Positions 26,860-34,973 of a stretch of 64,000 bases of DNA are shown one piece after another. The DNA comes from Streptomyces spiroverticillatus (lineage in GTDB: Bacteria; Actinomycetota; Actinomycetes; Streptomycetales; Streptomycetaceae). Made by a program: the position numbers and the translations under genes. The notes under the pieces are model-generated. The model saw only the letters and a program-made list of their open reading frames with translations. It did not search any database and had not been told where the DNA came from. Each line of letters begins with the position of its first letter. Positions within the stretch are counted from its first letter, which is position 1. The stretch covers positions 558,001 through 622,000 of the forward strand of contig BMUX01000001.1 of NCBI GenBank assembly GCA_014650415.1, written 5' to 3'.

Positions 26860-26919
26860 CGCCTGTACGACGCGGGGGCCGCACCGGACGTCCGGTGCGG
26901 CCCCCGCGTCGTACAGGCG
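26860..26919. terminator. 60-bp perfect palindrome between the M23 gene and pcrA
   Basis: Bases 26860-26889 are the exact reverse complement of 26890-26919, with no spacer at the centre. It lies between two convergent stops (26853 and 26927), so it can end transcription from both sides, and as DNA it could extrude a cruciform. Confidence 0.9.
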
Positions 26920-26926
26920 GAACGAA

Positions 26927-29407
26927 CTACAGCTTCTCGACCGGCGCGTACCTCAGCAGCAGCTTCTTCGGGCGCTCGTCGCCGAAGTCGATGGTGGCCT
27001 GCGCGTCCGAGCCGGAGCCGGTAACCGTCATCACCGTGCCGAGGCCGAACTGGTCGTGCGTGACCCGGTCGCCGACGGCGAGCGTGATCACCGGCTTGTC
27101 CGAGGCCCGCCCGGTGGCGAAGCCCGAAGGTCCGCGCCGGTTGCGGGAGTTGGCGAGCGACGACGACAGCGAGGCCGCCACCGAGCCCACGCCGCCCTTC
27201 GAGCCCGAGACCGGGCCGGCCGGGATCTGCGCGCCGGTGCGCTTCCACTCCAGGTGGGTGTCCGGGATCTCCTCCAGGAAGCGGGAGGCCGGGTTGTACG
27301 AGGGCTGGCCCCAGGCGCTGCGCAGGGTGGAGCGGGTGAGGTAGAGCCGCTCGCGGGCGCGGGTGATGCCGACGTACGCGAGGCGGCGCTCCTCCTCCAG
27401 CTCCTTGGTGTTGCCGAGCGAGCGCATGTGCGGGAAGACGCCGTCCTCCATGCCGGTGAGGAAGACGACCGGGAATTCGAGGCCCTTGGCCGTGTGCAGG
27501 GTCATCAGGGTGATGACGCCGGAGCCGTCCTCGTCCTCGTCGGGGATCTGGTCGGAGTCGGCGACCAGTGCGACCTTCTCCAGGAAGTCCGAGAGGGTCC
27601 CCGGGTTGTCCTCGTCGCCGTTCTCCTGCTCGAACTCCAGGGCGACGGCGGCGAGTTCCTGGAGGTTCTCGATGCGGGTCTCGTCCTGGGGGTCGGTGGA
27701 GGCCTGGAGCTCGGCGAGATAGCCCGTGCGCTCCATGACCGCTTCGAGGACGGTGGCCGGTCCGGCTCCCGATTCGACGATCGTACGGAGCTCCTCCATC
27801 AGCGTGTTGAACCGCTTGACGGCGTTGGACGAGCGGGCGGCCATGCCGTACGCCTCGTCGACCCGGCGCAGGGCCTGCGGGAAGCTGATCCGCTCGCGCA
27901 GGGAGAGCGCGTCGATCATGGCCTCGGCGCGCTCGCCGATACCGCGCTTGGGCACGTTGAGGATGCGGCGCAGCGGGACCGTGTCCTCGGGGTTCGACAG
28001 GACGCGCAGGTAGGCCAGGATGTCCCGGACCTCCTTGCGCTCGTAGAAGCGGACGCCGCCGACGACCTTGTAGGGCAGGCCGACCCGGATGAAGATCTCT
28101 TCGAAGACGCGGGACTGGGCGTTGGTGCGGTAGAAGACGGCGACGTCGCCGGCCTTGGCGTCGCCCGCGTCGGTGAGGCGGTCGATCTCCTCGGCGATGA
28201 ACTGGGCCTCGTCGTGCTCGGTGTCCGCGACGTACCCGGTGATCAGGGAGCCCGCGCCCGCGTCGGTCCAGAGGTTCTTCGCGCGGCGGTTCTCGTTGCG
28301 CTCGATGACGGCGTTGGCGGCGGTGAGGATCGTCTGGGTGGAGCGGTAGTTCTGCTCCAGCAGGATCGTCGTCGCGTCCGGGTAGTCCTCCTCGAACTGG
28401 AGGATGTTGCGGATCGTCGCACCGCGGAAGGCGTAGATCGACTGGTCGGCGTCACCGACGACGCACAGCTCGCCGGGCGCGAGGCCGGGGCCCGAAGGGC
28501 CGACCAGCTCGCGGACCAGGGTGTACTGGGCGTGGTTGGTGTCCTGGTACTCGTCGACCATGACGTGCCGGAAGCGCATGCGGTAGTGCTCGGCGACGTC
28601 GGGGAACGCCTGGAGCAGGTGCACCGTGGTCATGATGATGTCGTCGAAGTCCAGCGCGTTCGCCTCGCGGAGGCGGGACTGGTACATCGCGTACGCCTGG
28701 GCGAGGGTCTTCTCGAAGCCGTCGGCGGCCTGGCCGGCGAAGGTCTCCTCGTCTATCAGCTCGTTCTTGAGGTTGGAGACCTTGGCGCTGAAGGACTTCG
28801 GCGGGAACTTCTTGGGGTCGAGGTCCAGGTCGCGGCAGACCAGCGCCATCAGGCGCTTGGAGTCGGCGGCGTCGTAGATCGAGAACGACGACGTGAAGCC
28901 GAGCTTCTTGGACTCGCGGCGCAGGATGCGCACGCAGGCGCTGTGGAAGGTGGACACCCACATCGCGCCCGCGCGGGGGCCGACCAGGGCCTCGACGCGC
29001 TCCTTCATCTCGGCGGCGGCCTTGTTGGTGAAGGTGATCGCGAGGATCTGGCCGGGGTGCACACCGCGCGCGGAGAGCAGGTGCGCGATGCGGTGGGTGA
29101 GCACACGGGTCTTGCCGGAACCGGCTCCGGCCACGATGAGCAGCGGCGAGCCCGCGTGCACGACGGCGGCGCGCTGGTTGTCGTTCAGCCCGTCCAGCAG
29201 GGCCGCCGGGTCGAGGACCGGGCGGGGGGCGCCGTCCCGGTAGTAGGCGTCCCGGGGCGGCGGCGGGCCGTCGAACTTCCCCTCGAAGAGGTCGTGCGGA
29301 ACCTCCTCCGGAGGGGCACCTTCTTCGGTGTCCTCCGGGGGCGGCGGGGCCGAGTCGTCCTTGTTCTGGAGGTCGGCCAGGAAGCTGTCGTCAAAGAGGC
29401 TGCTCAT
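26927..29407 (-). CDS. pcrA: UvrD/PcrA-type superfamily 1 DNA helicase
   Basis: An 826-residue 3'-5' DNA helicase for repair and removal of protein roadblocks. After an acidic ~70-residue N-terminal extension comes LNDNQRAAVVHAGSPLLIVA and Walker A AGAGSGKT (~93-100). Further motifs: ITFTNKAAAEMKER, VDEYQDTNHAQY, GDADQSIYAFRGA, LEQNYRS, TLHTAKGLEFPVVF and YVGITRARERLYL. The C-terminus ends in a Tudor-like segment (VGDRVTHDQFGLGTVMTVTG). A near-consensus DNA-damage promoter lies 10 nt before the ATG, so the transcript is leaderless or nearly so. Confidence 0.96.
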   Translation of the reverse strand: MSSLFDDSFLADLQNKDDSAPPPPEDTEEGAPPEEVPHDLFEGKFDGPPPPRDAYYRDGAPRPVLDPAALLDGLNDNQRAAVVHAGSPLLIVAGAGSGKTRVLTHRIAHLLSARGVHPGQILAITFTNKAAAEMKERVEALVGPRAGAMWVSTFHSACVRILRRESKKLGFTSSFSIYDAADSKRLMALVCRDLDLDPKKFPPKSFSAKVSNLKNELIDEETFAGQAADGFEKTLAQAYAMYQSRLREANALDFDDIIMTTVHLLQAFPDVAEHYRMRFRHVMVDEYQDTNHAQYTLVRELVGPSGPGLAPGELCVVGDADQSIYAFRGATIRNILQFEEDYPDATTILLEQNYRSTQTILTAANAVIERNENRRAKNLWTDAGAGSLITGYVADTEHDEAQFIAEEIDRLTDAGDAKAGDVAVFYRTNAQSRVFEEIFIRVGLPYKVVGGVRFYERKEVRDILAYLRVLSNPEDTVPLRRILNVPKRGIGERAEAMIDALSLRERISFPQALRRVDEAYGMAARSSNAVKRFNTLMEELRTIVESGAGPATVLEAVMERTGYLAELQASTDPQDETRIENLQELAAVALEFEQENGDEDNPGTLSDFLEKVALVADSDQIPDEDEDGSGVITLMTLHTAKGLEFPVVFLTGMEDGVFPHMRSLGNTKELEEERRLAYVGITRARERLYLTRSTLRSAWGQPSYNPASRFLEEIPDTHLEWKRTGAQIPAGPVSGSKGGVGSVAASLSSSLANSRNRRGPSGFATGRASDKPVITLAVGDRVTHDQFGLGTVMTVTGSGSDAQATIDFGDERPKKLLLRYAPVEKL

Positions 29408-29416
29408 CGCCTACCG

Positions 29417-29439
29417 AGTCTAGGCGGCCCCACTGACAG
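29417..29439 (-). promoter_or_regulatory. Putative RecA-independent DNA-damage promoter of pcrA
   Basis: Minus strand: CTGTCAGTG, 8 nt, TAGACT. One mismatch to TTGTCRGTG, exact spacing and an exact TANNNT. The ATG is 9 nt beyond the -10 hexamer. Confidence 0.72.
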
Positions 29440-29599
29440 CCCGGCCCGGATTCCGCCAGAACCGGCCCCGGGCACCTTCTGTGACCCTGTGCTCACGCTC
29501 GTGCCGGCCCCGGATCAAGGTCACGCAAACGTATCGGGCATATCGAACATCAGGCTTCCCACCCGTCACACCCATTCGTTACGGTGCTGCGCGAGCGGC

Positions 29600-29810
29600 C
29601 CGTACCCCCCTCGGCGAACCGCGCCGGAACGGTCGTCGCACGCCGAATTCGCGCCGCCCGCACGGCGGTTCGGAACCGGGGACCCACACGCACCACCGGG
29701 GTGAATCGGCCCGTACCCCCACACCCAGGGCCGTAGGGCACGCCTTCCATGAGCCCGCACCTCTTATTTGGCAAAAGCTCGGCGCCAGCTAACCCGGTAG
29801 GCGGTCCACG
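29600..29810 (+). promoter_or_regulatory. ydaO/yuaA (c-di-AMP) riboswitch
   Basis: Conserved blocks appear in the expected order: GGAACCGGGGAC, ACCGGGGTGAATCGG, CCGTAGGGCACGCCTTCCA, GAGCCCG and near the 3' end CAGCTAACCCGGTAGGCGG. They end just before the GGAAGGA ribosome site of the NlpC/P60 gene. In Streptomyces this class sits upstream of cell-wall hydrolase genes and senses c-di-AMP. The 5' edge is approximate. Confidence 0.88.
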
Positions 29811-29826
29811 GAAGGAATTGCCTCCT

Positions 29827-30975
29827 TTGGCATCCCATCGCAAGCCACGCACGAGTACCGCCGCTCTCCTGCGTTCCTCGGCCCCCGGCGTCGGCGTCAC
29901 CACCGCCGCCCTGGTGACCGTCGGCATCGTCGCCCAGTCCGCGCAGGCCTCCCCCGCCGCGCCGAAGCCCTCCGTCGAGGAGGTGCAGCAGAAGGTGGAC
30001 GCCCTGTACCGGCAGGCCGGGGCGGCGACCCAGGAGTACAACGCGGCCAAGGAGGCCACCCGCAAGCAGAAGCAGCGGGTCGACGGGCTGCTCGACGACG
30101 TCGCCCGGCGCACCGACAGGCTGAACCAGGCCCGGCGCACGCTCGGCTCCCTCGCGGCCTCCCAGTACCGCAGCGGGTCGGTGGGCTCCGCCTCCGCGCT
30201 GTTCCTCGCGGACGACCCGACGTCGTACTTCCAGTCGCGGCGGGTGATGGCCCGGGCCACCGAGCGGCAGAAGAAGCTGATCGACACCTACAGCACCCAG
30301 CAGGAGGCCGCCGCGAAGAAGCGCGGCGAGGCCACCCGCGGGCTGGAGCGGCTGACCACGGCGCAGGCGGCGCTGCGGGAGTCCAAGGAGAGCGTGCAGG
30401 ACAAGCTGGGGCAGGCCCGCGGGCTGCTGTCGAAGCTGAGCGCGCAGGAGAAGGCACGGCTCGCGCAGTTGGAGCGCGAACGGAAGGCGGAGGCCCAGCG
30501 CAAGGCGGACGAGCTGGCGCGGCGGCAGGCGGCGGAGGCCCGGGAGAGGGAGAAGGAGAAGGGCGAGCAGAAGCCCGGCACCGGATCCGGCACCGGGCGC
30601 GGATCAGGCTCTGGAAGCTCGTACTCCACCAAGGCCGAGAAGGTGCTGGCCTTCGCCCGCGCCCAGATCGGCAAGCCGTACGTCTGGGGCGCGACCGGCC
30701 CCTCCTCGTACGACTGCTCGGGCCTCACCCAGGCCGCCTGGAAGGCCGCCGGGGTGGACCTGCCGCGCACCACCTGGGACCAGGTGAAGGTCGGCAAGCG
30801 GGTCGCGACGAAGGACCTCCAGCCCGGTGACCTGGTGTTCTTCTACGACGACATCAGCCACGTCGGCATCTACAAGGGCGACGGGATGATGGTCCACGCG
30901 CCGAAGCCGAACGCGAAGGTGCGCGAGGAGTCGATCTACTACATGCCGATCTACGGGAGCGTGCGGCCCGTCTGA
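29827..30975 (+). CDS. NlpC/P60 cell-wall hydrolase under riboswitch control
   Basis: A 382-residue exported peptidoglycan endopeptidase (family D,L-endopeptidase). A signal-like N-terminus (hydrophobic VGVTTAALVTVGIVAQSA, then AQASPAAP) precedes a long coiled coil of Lys/Arg/Gln/Glu-rich helices and a C-terminal NlpC/P60 domain with Cys297 in SSYDCSGLTQAAW, His in DDISHVGIY and HAPKP. I chose TTG 29827: it follows GGAAGGA by 10 nt and gives LASHRKPR, like VAAHRKPK in the paralogue. The ATG at 29749 lies inside the riboswitch and is rejected. Expression should respond to c-di-AMP. Confidence 0.93.
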   Translation: MASHRKPRTSTAALLRSSAPGVGVTTAALVTVGIVAQSAQASPAAPKPSVEEVQQKVDALYRQAGAATQEYNAAKEATRKQKQRVDGLLDDVARRTDRLNQARRTLGSLAASQYRSGSVGSASALFLADDPTSYFQSRRVMARATERQKKLIDTYSTQQEAAAKKRGEATRGLERLTTAQAALRESKESVQDKLGQARGLLSKLSAQEKARLAQLERERKAEAQRKADELARRQAAEAREREKEKGEQKPGTGSGTGRGSGSGSSYSTKAEKVLAFARAQIGKPYVWGATGPSSYDCSGLTQAAWKAAGVDLPRTTWDQVKVGKRVATKDLQPGDLVFFYDDISHVGIYKGDGMMVHAPKPNAKVREESIYYMPIYGSVRPV

Positions 30976-30988
30976 ATACCTGCGGGCG

Positions 30989-31342
30989 TCAGTTCCACAG
31001 GACGGCGATGAAGATGTTGACGACTGTCAGCCCGCCGACCGCGCCGAACAGTGCCTTCTCCACCTTCTCCTCGTCCCGCTTGACGTAGACGAGGCCCAGG
31101 ATCACCACCAGGATCGCCAGCTTGATGCCGATCTTGAGGTTGTTGACGCTGTGGTCCTGGGCCTGGTGGATGCCGACCAGCGCGACGCCGGTGATCAGCA
31201 TGGTCAGCGCGCCGTGCAGCATCGCGGGGGTGAAGCGTGCGGTGCCCGCGCCCATCGCCTTCGTCTGGGTCAGGAACCCGCCGAGGAGGGAGGCGATGCC
31301 GATGATGTGCAGGCCGACGAAGACATTGAGGAGTACGTCCAT
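30989..31342 (-). CDS. Small four-helix integral membrane protein
   Basis: A 117-residue hydrophobic protein with likely four membrane segments (VLLNVFVGLHIIGIASLLGG, LHGALTMLITGVALVG, KLAILVVILGLVYV, VGGLTVVNIFIAVLW) and a short charged loop KRDEEKVEK. No catalytic motif is seen; a His occurs in the first helix. It is encoded on the opposite strand between two NlpC/P60 genes, 13 nt from the stop of the first. The function is unknown. Confidence 0.82.
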   Translation of the reverse strand: MDVLLNVFVGLHIIGIASLLGGFLTQTKAMGAGTARFTPAMLHGALTMLITGVALVGIHQAQDHSVNNLKIGIKLAILVVILGLVYVKRDEEKVEKALFGAVGGLTVVNIFIAVLWN

Positions 31343-31596
31343 GGGGCGGAGCCTAGCCAGGCGTTAGCACGCGTCCGACGGCAGGGCGGGCCATTCCGCC
31401 CCATCGGTCACAGAGGGAACGGAAGAAGTGGTTCCGTCCCGCTTGTCGCGATCATGAGCGACCAATCCGCGACCACTTACGGGCATTAGCGGTCGTTCGA
31501 AGGCTGCCCCGTGACGGCCAGGTTTAGCGTCCCTCCCCAGATGGCCGACCCCCCAACCCCCACCGGCCGTACCCGTGGAAGGACGTGAACGCCCTC

Positions 31597-32664
31597 GTGG
31601 CAGCGCACCGGAAGCCCAAGCAGCGCTCACTCGGCGGCAGTACCGCCCGCACCACCGCGGTCACCCTCGCACTGGCGGGAGCCGCGGGCACCACCGCCCT
31701 GGAGGGCACCGCGCAGGCGGAGCCGCAGCTCACGCCGGCCCAGATCAAGGCGAAGGTCGACAAGCTCTACCACGACGCCGAGACCGCCACCGAGACGTAC
31801 AACGGCGTGAAGGAGAAGTCCGCGGGGACCAAGAGGTCGCTGGACCAGCTCCGCGACGAGGCGGCCCGCCGCACCGAGCAGCTCAACGTCGAACGCAGGT
31901 CGCTCGGCTCGATGGCCGCCGCGCAGTACCGCTCCGGCGGGATCGAGCCCGCCGTGCAGGTCGCACTCACCTCGGACCCCGACCAGTACCTGGAGCGGGC
32001 CGCCGTCGCCGGGCGGGCCGGGGAGCTCCAGGCCGTCAAGGTCCAGGGAGCGCAGCGGCAGATCGCGCAGATCGCCCGGCTGCGGGGCGCCGCCGACCAG
32101 CGCTTCGGCCAGCTCGCCCAGGAGGAGGCCGAGCTGAAGAAGCAGAAGGAGAAGATCCAGGGGAACATCTCCGAGGCCGAGGAACTGCTCTCCCGGCTGA
32201 CCGGCGACGACCGGGCCCGCTACGCCGCCCAGGACGGGCACGGCGGCGGCTCGGACCGCGCCGACCGGTCCTCGGCGGACCGGGACATGCCGCGCGGGTC
32301 GGTCCGCGCGCCCAACGCCCGGGCCTCGCAGGCCGTGTCCTTCGCCTACTCGGCGCTCGGCAAGCCCTACGTCTGGGGTGCCACGGGCCCCTCCTCCTTC
32401 GACTGCTCGGGCCTGACCCAGGCGGCCTGGCGCTCGGCCGGGGTGTCGCTGCCCCGGACCACGTACACCCAGATCAACGCGGGAGAGCGGGTCTCGCGTT
32501 CCCAACTCGCGCCGGGAGACCTGCTGTTCTTCTACTCCGGGATCACACACGTCGGGCTGTACATCGGCGACGGCAAGATGATCCACGCCCCGCGCCCGGG
32601 CGCGCCGGTGCGGATCGCGCCGATCGACCAGATGCCGATGGTGGGGGCGACGCGGCCGGCGTGA
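31597..32664 (+). CDS. NlpC/P60 cell-wall hydrolase (second paralogue)
   Basis: A 355-residue exported hydrolase similar in layout to the one at 29827: basic N-terminus (AAHRKPKQRSLGG), hydrophobic signal (TTAVTLALAGAAGTTALEG), coiled-coil middle (LTPAQIKAKVDKLYHDAETA) and a C-terminal NlpC/P60 domain with Cys270 in SSFDCSGLTQAAW, His in SGITHVGLY and IHAPRPG. The start is ambiguous: GTG 31597 (chosen by alignment to the paralogue) or GTG 31585, which sits too close to GGAAGGA. Unlike its neighbour it shows no ydaO riboswitch upstream, so the two should be controlled differently. Confidence 0.93.
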   Translation: MAAHRKPKQRSLGGSTARTTAVTLALAGAAGTTALEGTAQAEPQLTPAQIKAKVDKLYHDAETATETYNGVKEKSAGTKRSLDQLRDEAARRTEQLNVERRSLGSMAAAQYRSGGIEPAVQVALTSDPDQYLERAAVAGRAGELQAVKVQGAQRQIAQIARLRGAADQRFGQLAQEEAELKKQKEKIQGNISEAEELLSRLTGDDRARYAAQDGHGGGSDRADRSSADRDMPRGSVRAPNARASQAVSFAYSALGKPYVWGATGPSSFDCSGLTQAAWRSAGVSLPRTTYTQINAGERVSRSQLAPGDLLFFYSGITHVGLYIGDGKMIHAPRPGAPVRIAPIDQMPMVGATRPA

Positions 32665-32743
32665 TCCACAGGGTCGGGCCGCGATGTCGGGGTAGCCGCC
32701 TCACAGGGAGGCGCATCCGATGCGCCCCAGAGGGAGGACTCTC

Positions 32744-32917
32744 ATGCCCGGCATCATCAGCAAGCTCAAGAGTTACGCCCGCAGCCCGCAGGGCCGTCGC
32801 ACCATCGCCCGAGGCCGCCAGCAGGCCGCCAATCCGCGCAGGCGCTCGCAGGCCAGGTCGCTGCTGGGCCGGCTGCGCGGCGGCGGCCGGGGCCACGGCG
32901 GCGCGCGCCGCTACTGA
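32744..32917 (+). CDS. Very basic small protein
   Basis: A 57-residue protein rich in Arg, Lys and Gly (MPGIISKLKSYARSPQGRR at the start and GRLRGGGRGHGGARRY at the end). The high charge suggests binding to nucleic acid or membrane. The ATG at 32744 has GGGAGG upstream, supporting a real gene rather than the slightly longer reading. It follows the second NlpC/P60 gene by 79 nt. I know of no established function. Confidence 0.75.
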   Translation: MPGIISKLKSYARSPQGRRTIARGRQQAANPRRRSQARSLLGRLRGGGRGHGGARRY

Positions 32918-32953
32918 GCCCCGGGAATGCCCGCCCCCGAGACCCCGGGGCCA

Positions 32954-34075
32954 CTACTTGCCCACCTGCTCCGACAGCCACCGGAAGACCTCCGGCACCT
33001 GCTGCTTCCACACGCTGGTGCCGTGCGGTCCGACGGTCTTCACCACCCGTACCGTCGTCGGCTTCTTCGCCTCGCCCTTGAGCGCGTTCGCCGCCTCGAA
33101 GCCGTCGCCCGCCGCGCCCGACAGGAACAGCGCGGTGTGCGGCGGCTTCCCGGCCTTGTTGGCCTTCTTCAGCATGTAGTACGGGTTGTTGGCGCGCCGG
33201 AGTTCGGGGGTGGCGGCGGTGAGGGCGGCCGGTTCGCCGTTCGGGTCGTTGAAGCCGGAGAGGCTGACGCCCGCGCGGTAGCGGTCGGGGTGGGCGACGG
33301 CCAGCCTGGTGGCGCAGTGCGCGCCCGCCGAGTACCCGCCGACCGCCCAGTCGGCGGCCTTCGGCGAGGCCCGGAAGGTGTCGGTGACCATCTTGCGCAC
33401 GTCGACGCTCAGCCAGGTGTCCGCGTTGACCTTGCCGGGGGTGTTCGCGCAGCCGGTGTCGGTCTGGTCGCCCAGCAGGGTGGTTCGCGGCGAGACCAGG
33501 ATGAAGGGCTTCACCTTGCCCTGCTGCATCAGGGGCTTCAGCTGCTTGTTCACCTGCAGCGCGCCGAACCAGGCCTTCGCCGAGCCCGGGTAGCCCGGCA
33601 GCAGTTGCACCACCGGGAACTTCTTGTCCTTGTACGCCGGGTCGTCGTACTGCGGCGGCAGCCACACGTACACCTCGCCCTCGACGCCCGAGATGCGTCC
33701 CTTGAGGTCGGTGACCTTGACGCCCTCGCCCATCCTGGCGTCGTCCACGGGGCGGAAGACCGCGGCCTGTTTGGGCTGCTCGGAGATCTTCTGCCCGCCC
33801 GTGCCGTCGGGGCCGAGGTCGGCGGCGACGCCCGAGTGGTCGGAGTTGCCCAGGAGGTCGTCCCAGGTGTCGTACAGACCGTTGGCGTTGTTGACCGCGA
33901 CGAACACCACCGTGATGGCGGTGACCTGCGCGAAAACGAGCATCAGCAGCCGTACGAAACCGCGCACTGCGGCAGGTCCCCGCAGCCGGCTCCACAGTGC
34001 CAGCGGCAGGACGAAGGCGACCACGAGCAGGCATATCGCGGTCACGAAGAAGGGGGTCCCGGTCAGACTCATCAC
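32954..34075 (-). CDS. Membrane-anchored alpha/beta-hydrolase, esterase-D/Ag85-like
   Basis: A 373-residue protein. Two N-terminal hydrophobic segments (FFVTAICLLVVAFVLPLAL and VRLLMLVFAQVTAITVVFVA) anchor an outside esterase domain. That domain begins VYVWLPPQYDDPAYK and carries the nucleophile elbow GGYSAGA (Ser), with a terminal His in VGPHGTSVWKQQ. The arrangement resembles the putative esterase / mycolyltransferase family seen in actinomycetes. The start is ATG 34075, with ATG 34072 next to it. The substrate is unknown; cell-envelope acyl transfer or hydrolysis is plausible. Confidence 0.85.
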   Translation of the reverse strand: MMSLTGTPFFVTAICLLVVAFVLPLALWSRLRGPAAVRGFVRLLMLVFAQVTAITVVFVAVNNANGLYDTWDDLLGNSDHSGVAADLGPDGTGGQKISEQPKQAAVFRPVDDARMGEGVKVTDLKGRISGVEGEVYVWLPPQYDDPAYKDKKFPVVQLLPGYPGSAKAWFGALQVNKQLKPLMQQGKVKPFILVSPRTTLLGDQTDTGCANTPGKVNADTWLSVDVRKMVTDTFRASPKAADWAVGGYSAGAHCATRLAVAHPDRYRAGVSLSGFNDPNGEPAALTAATPELRRANNPYYMLKKANKAGKPPHTALFLSGAAGDGFEAANALKGEAKKPTTVRVVKTVGPHGTSVWKQQVPEVFRWLSEQVGK

Positions 34076-34195
34076 ATGGTGAGAAGAGGGGCCTTTCCGG
34101 GCAGAGGTTCCCCGACCTCAACCCCCTGTCGCACGCCTCACACCAGCACCGGTGACAGGCGTCCGCCGAGCACCGGCACCGGTGACAGTTTTCCC

Positions 34196-34234
34196 GCCTC
34201 GCACCAACGCCGGGCTCAAACCAGACGTCGCGCC
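34196..34234 (-). repeat. Duplicated 3' end of the response-regulator gene
   Basis: This 39-nt segment matches 34255-34293 at 36 positions; the three differences are all G-to-A transitions. It contains the last codons (RRLV) and the TGA stop of the regulator. The two copies start 59 bp apart. Confidence 0.85.
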
Positions 34235-34274
34235 AGCACCGGGGCTCGGACAACGCCTCGCACCAGCGCCGGGC

Positions 34275-34973
34275 TCAGACCAGGCGTCGCGCCGTCGCCC
34301 ACCGGGTCAGCTCGTGGCGGTTGGAGAGCTGGAGCTTGCGCAGCACCGCCGAGACGTGCGACTCGACCGTCTTCACCGAGATGAACAGCTGCTTGGCGAT
34401 CTCCTTGTACGCGTAACCGCGCGCGATCAGCCGCAGCACCTCGCGCTCGCGCTGGGTGAGCCGGTCCATGTCCTCGTCCACCGGCGGCGCGTCCGTCGAC
34501 GCGAACGCGTCCAGGACGAACCCGGCCAGGCGCGGCGAGAACACCGCGTCGCCGTCCTGCACCCGGAACACCGAGTTGATCAGGTCCGCACCGGTGATCG
34601 TCTTGGTGACGTAGCCGCGCGCACCGCCCCGGATGACCCCGATGACGTCCTCGGCGGCGTCCGACACCGACAGCGCCAGGAACCGCACGGGCCGCTCCGC
34701 GTCCCCCATCAGCGGGGCGCAGCGGCGCAGCACCTCGACACCGCCGCCGCCCGGCAGGTGGACGTCCAGGAGGACGACCTCGGGGCGGGTGGCGGTGATG
34801 ACGGTGACGGCCTGGTCGACGTCGGCGGCCTCGCCGACGACCTCCACGCCCGTCGTCGCGGTCTGGCCGATCTCGGCCTGCACGCCGGTGCGGAACATCC
34901 GGTGGTCGTCCACCAGCACCACCCTGACGTGCCGGTCCTGGCCCTGTGCGTCCTGTGCGCTCTGCTCGGTCAT
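34275..34973 (-). CDS. NarL/LuxR-family response regulator
   Basis: A 232-residue two-component regulator. The receiver domain has VRVVLVDDHRMFRTG (the acidic pair), the phospho-Asp in EVVLLDVHLPGG, Ser in ALSVSD and Lys in GYVTKTITG. The C-terminal LuxR helix-turn-helix is LTQREREVLRLIARGYAYKE ... TVESHVSAVLRKLQ. It overlaps the upstream histidine kinase gene by four bases (ATGA), so the pair is coupled and cognate. The last codons and stop recur 59 bp downstream. Confidence 0.95.
   Translation of the reverse strand: MTEQSAQDAQGQDRHVRVVLVDDHRMFRTGVQAEIGQTATTGVEVVGEAADVDQAVTVITATRPEVVLLDVHLPGGGGVEVLRRCAPLMGDAERPVRFLALSVSDAAEDVIGVIRGGARGYVTKTITGADLINSVFRVQDGDAVFSPRLAGFVLDAFASTDAPPVDEDMDRLTQREREVLRLIARGYAYKEIAKQLFISVKTVESHVSAVLRKLQLSNRHELTRWATARRLV

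Noticed and set aside
29749..29826. Upstream ATG start for the first NlpC/P60 protein
   Set aside because: It lies inside the riboswitch and lacks a ribosome site. TTG 29827 has one and aligns with the paralogue.
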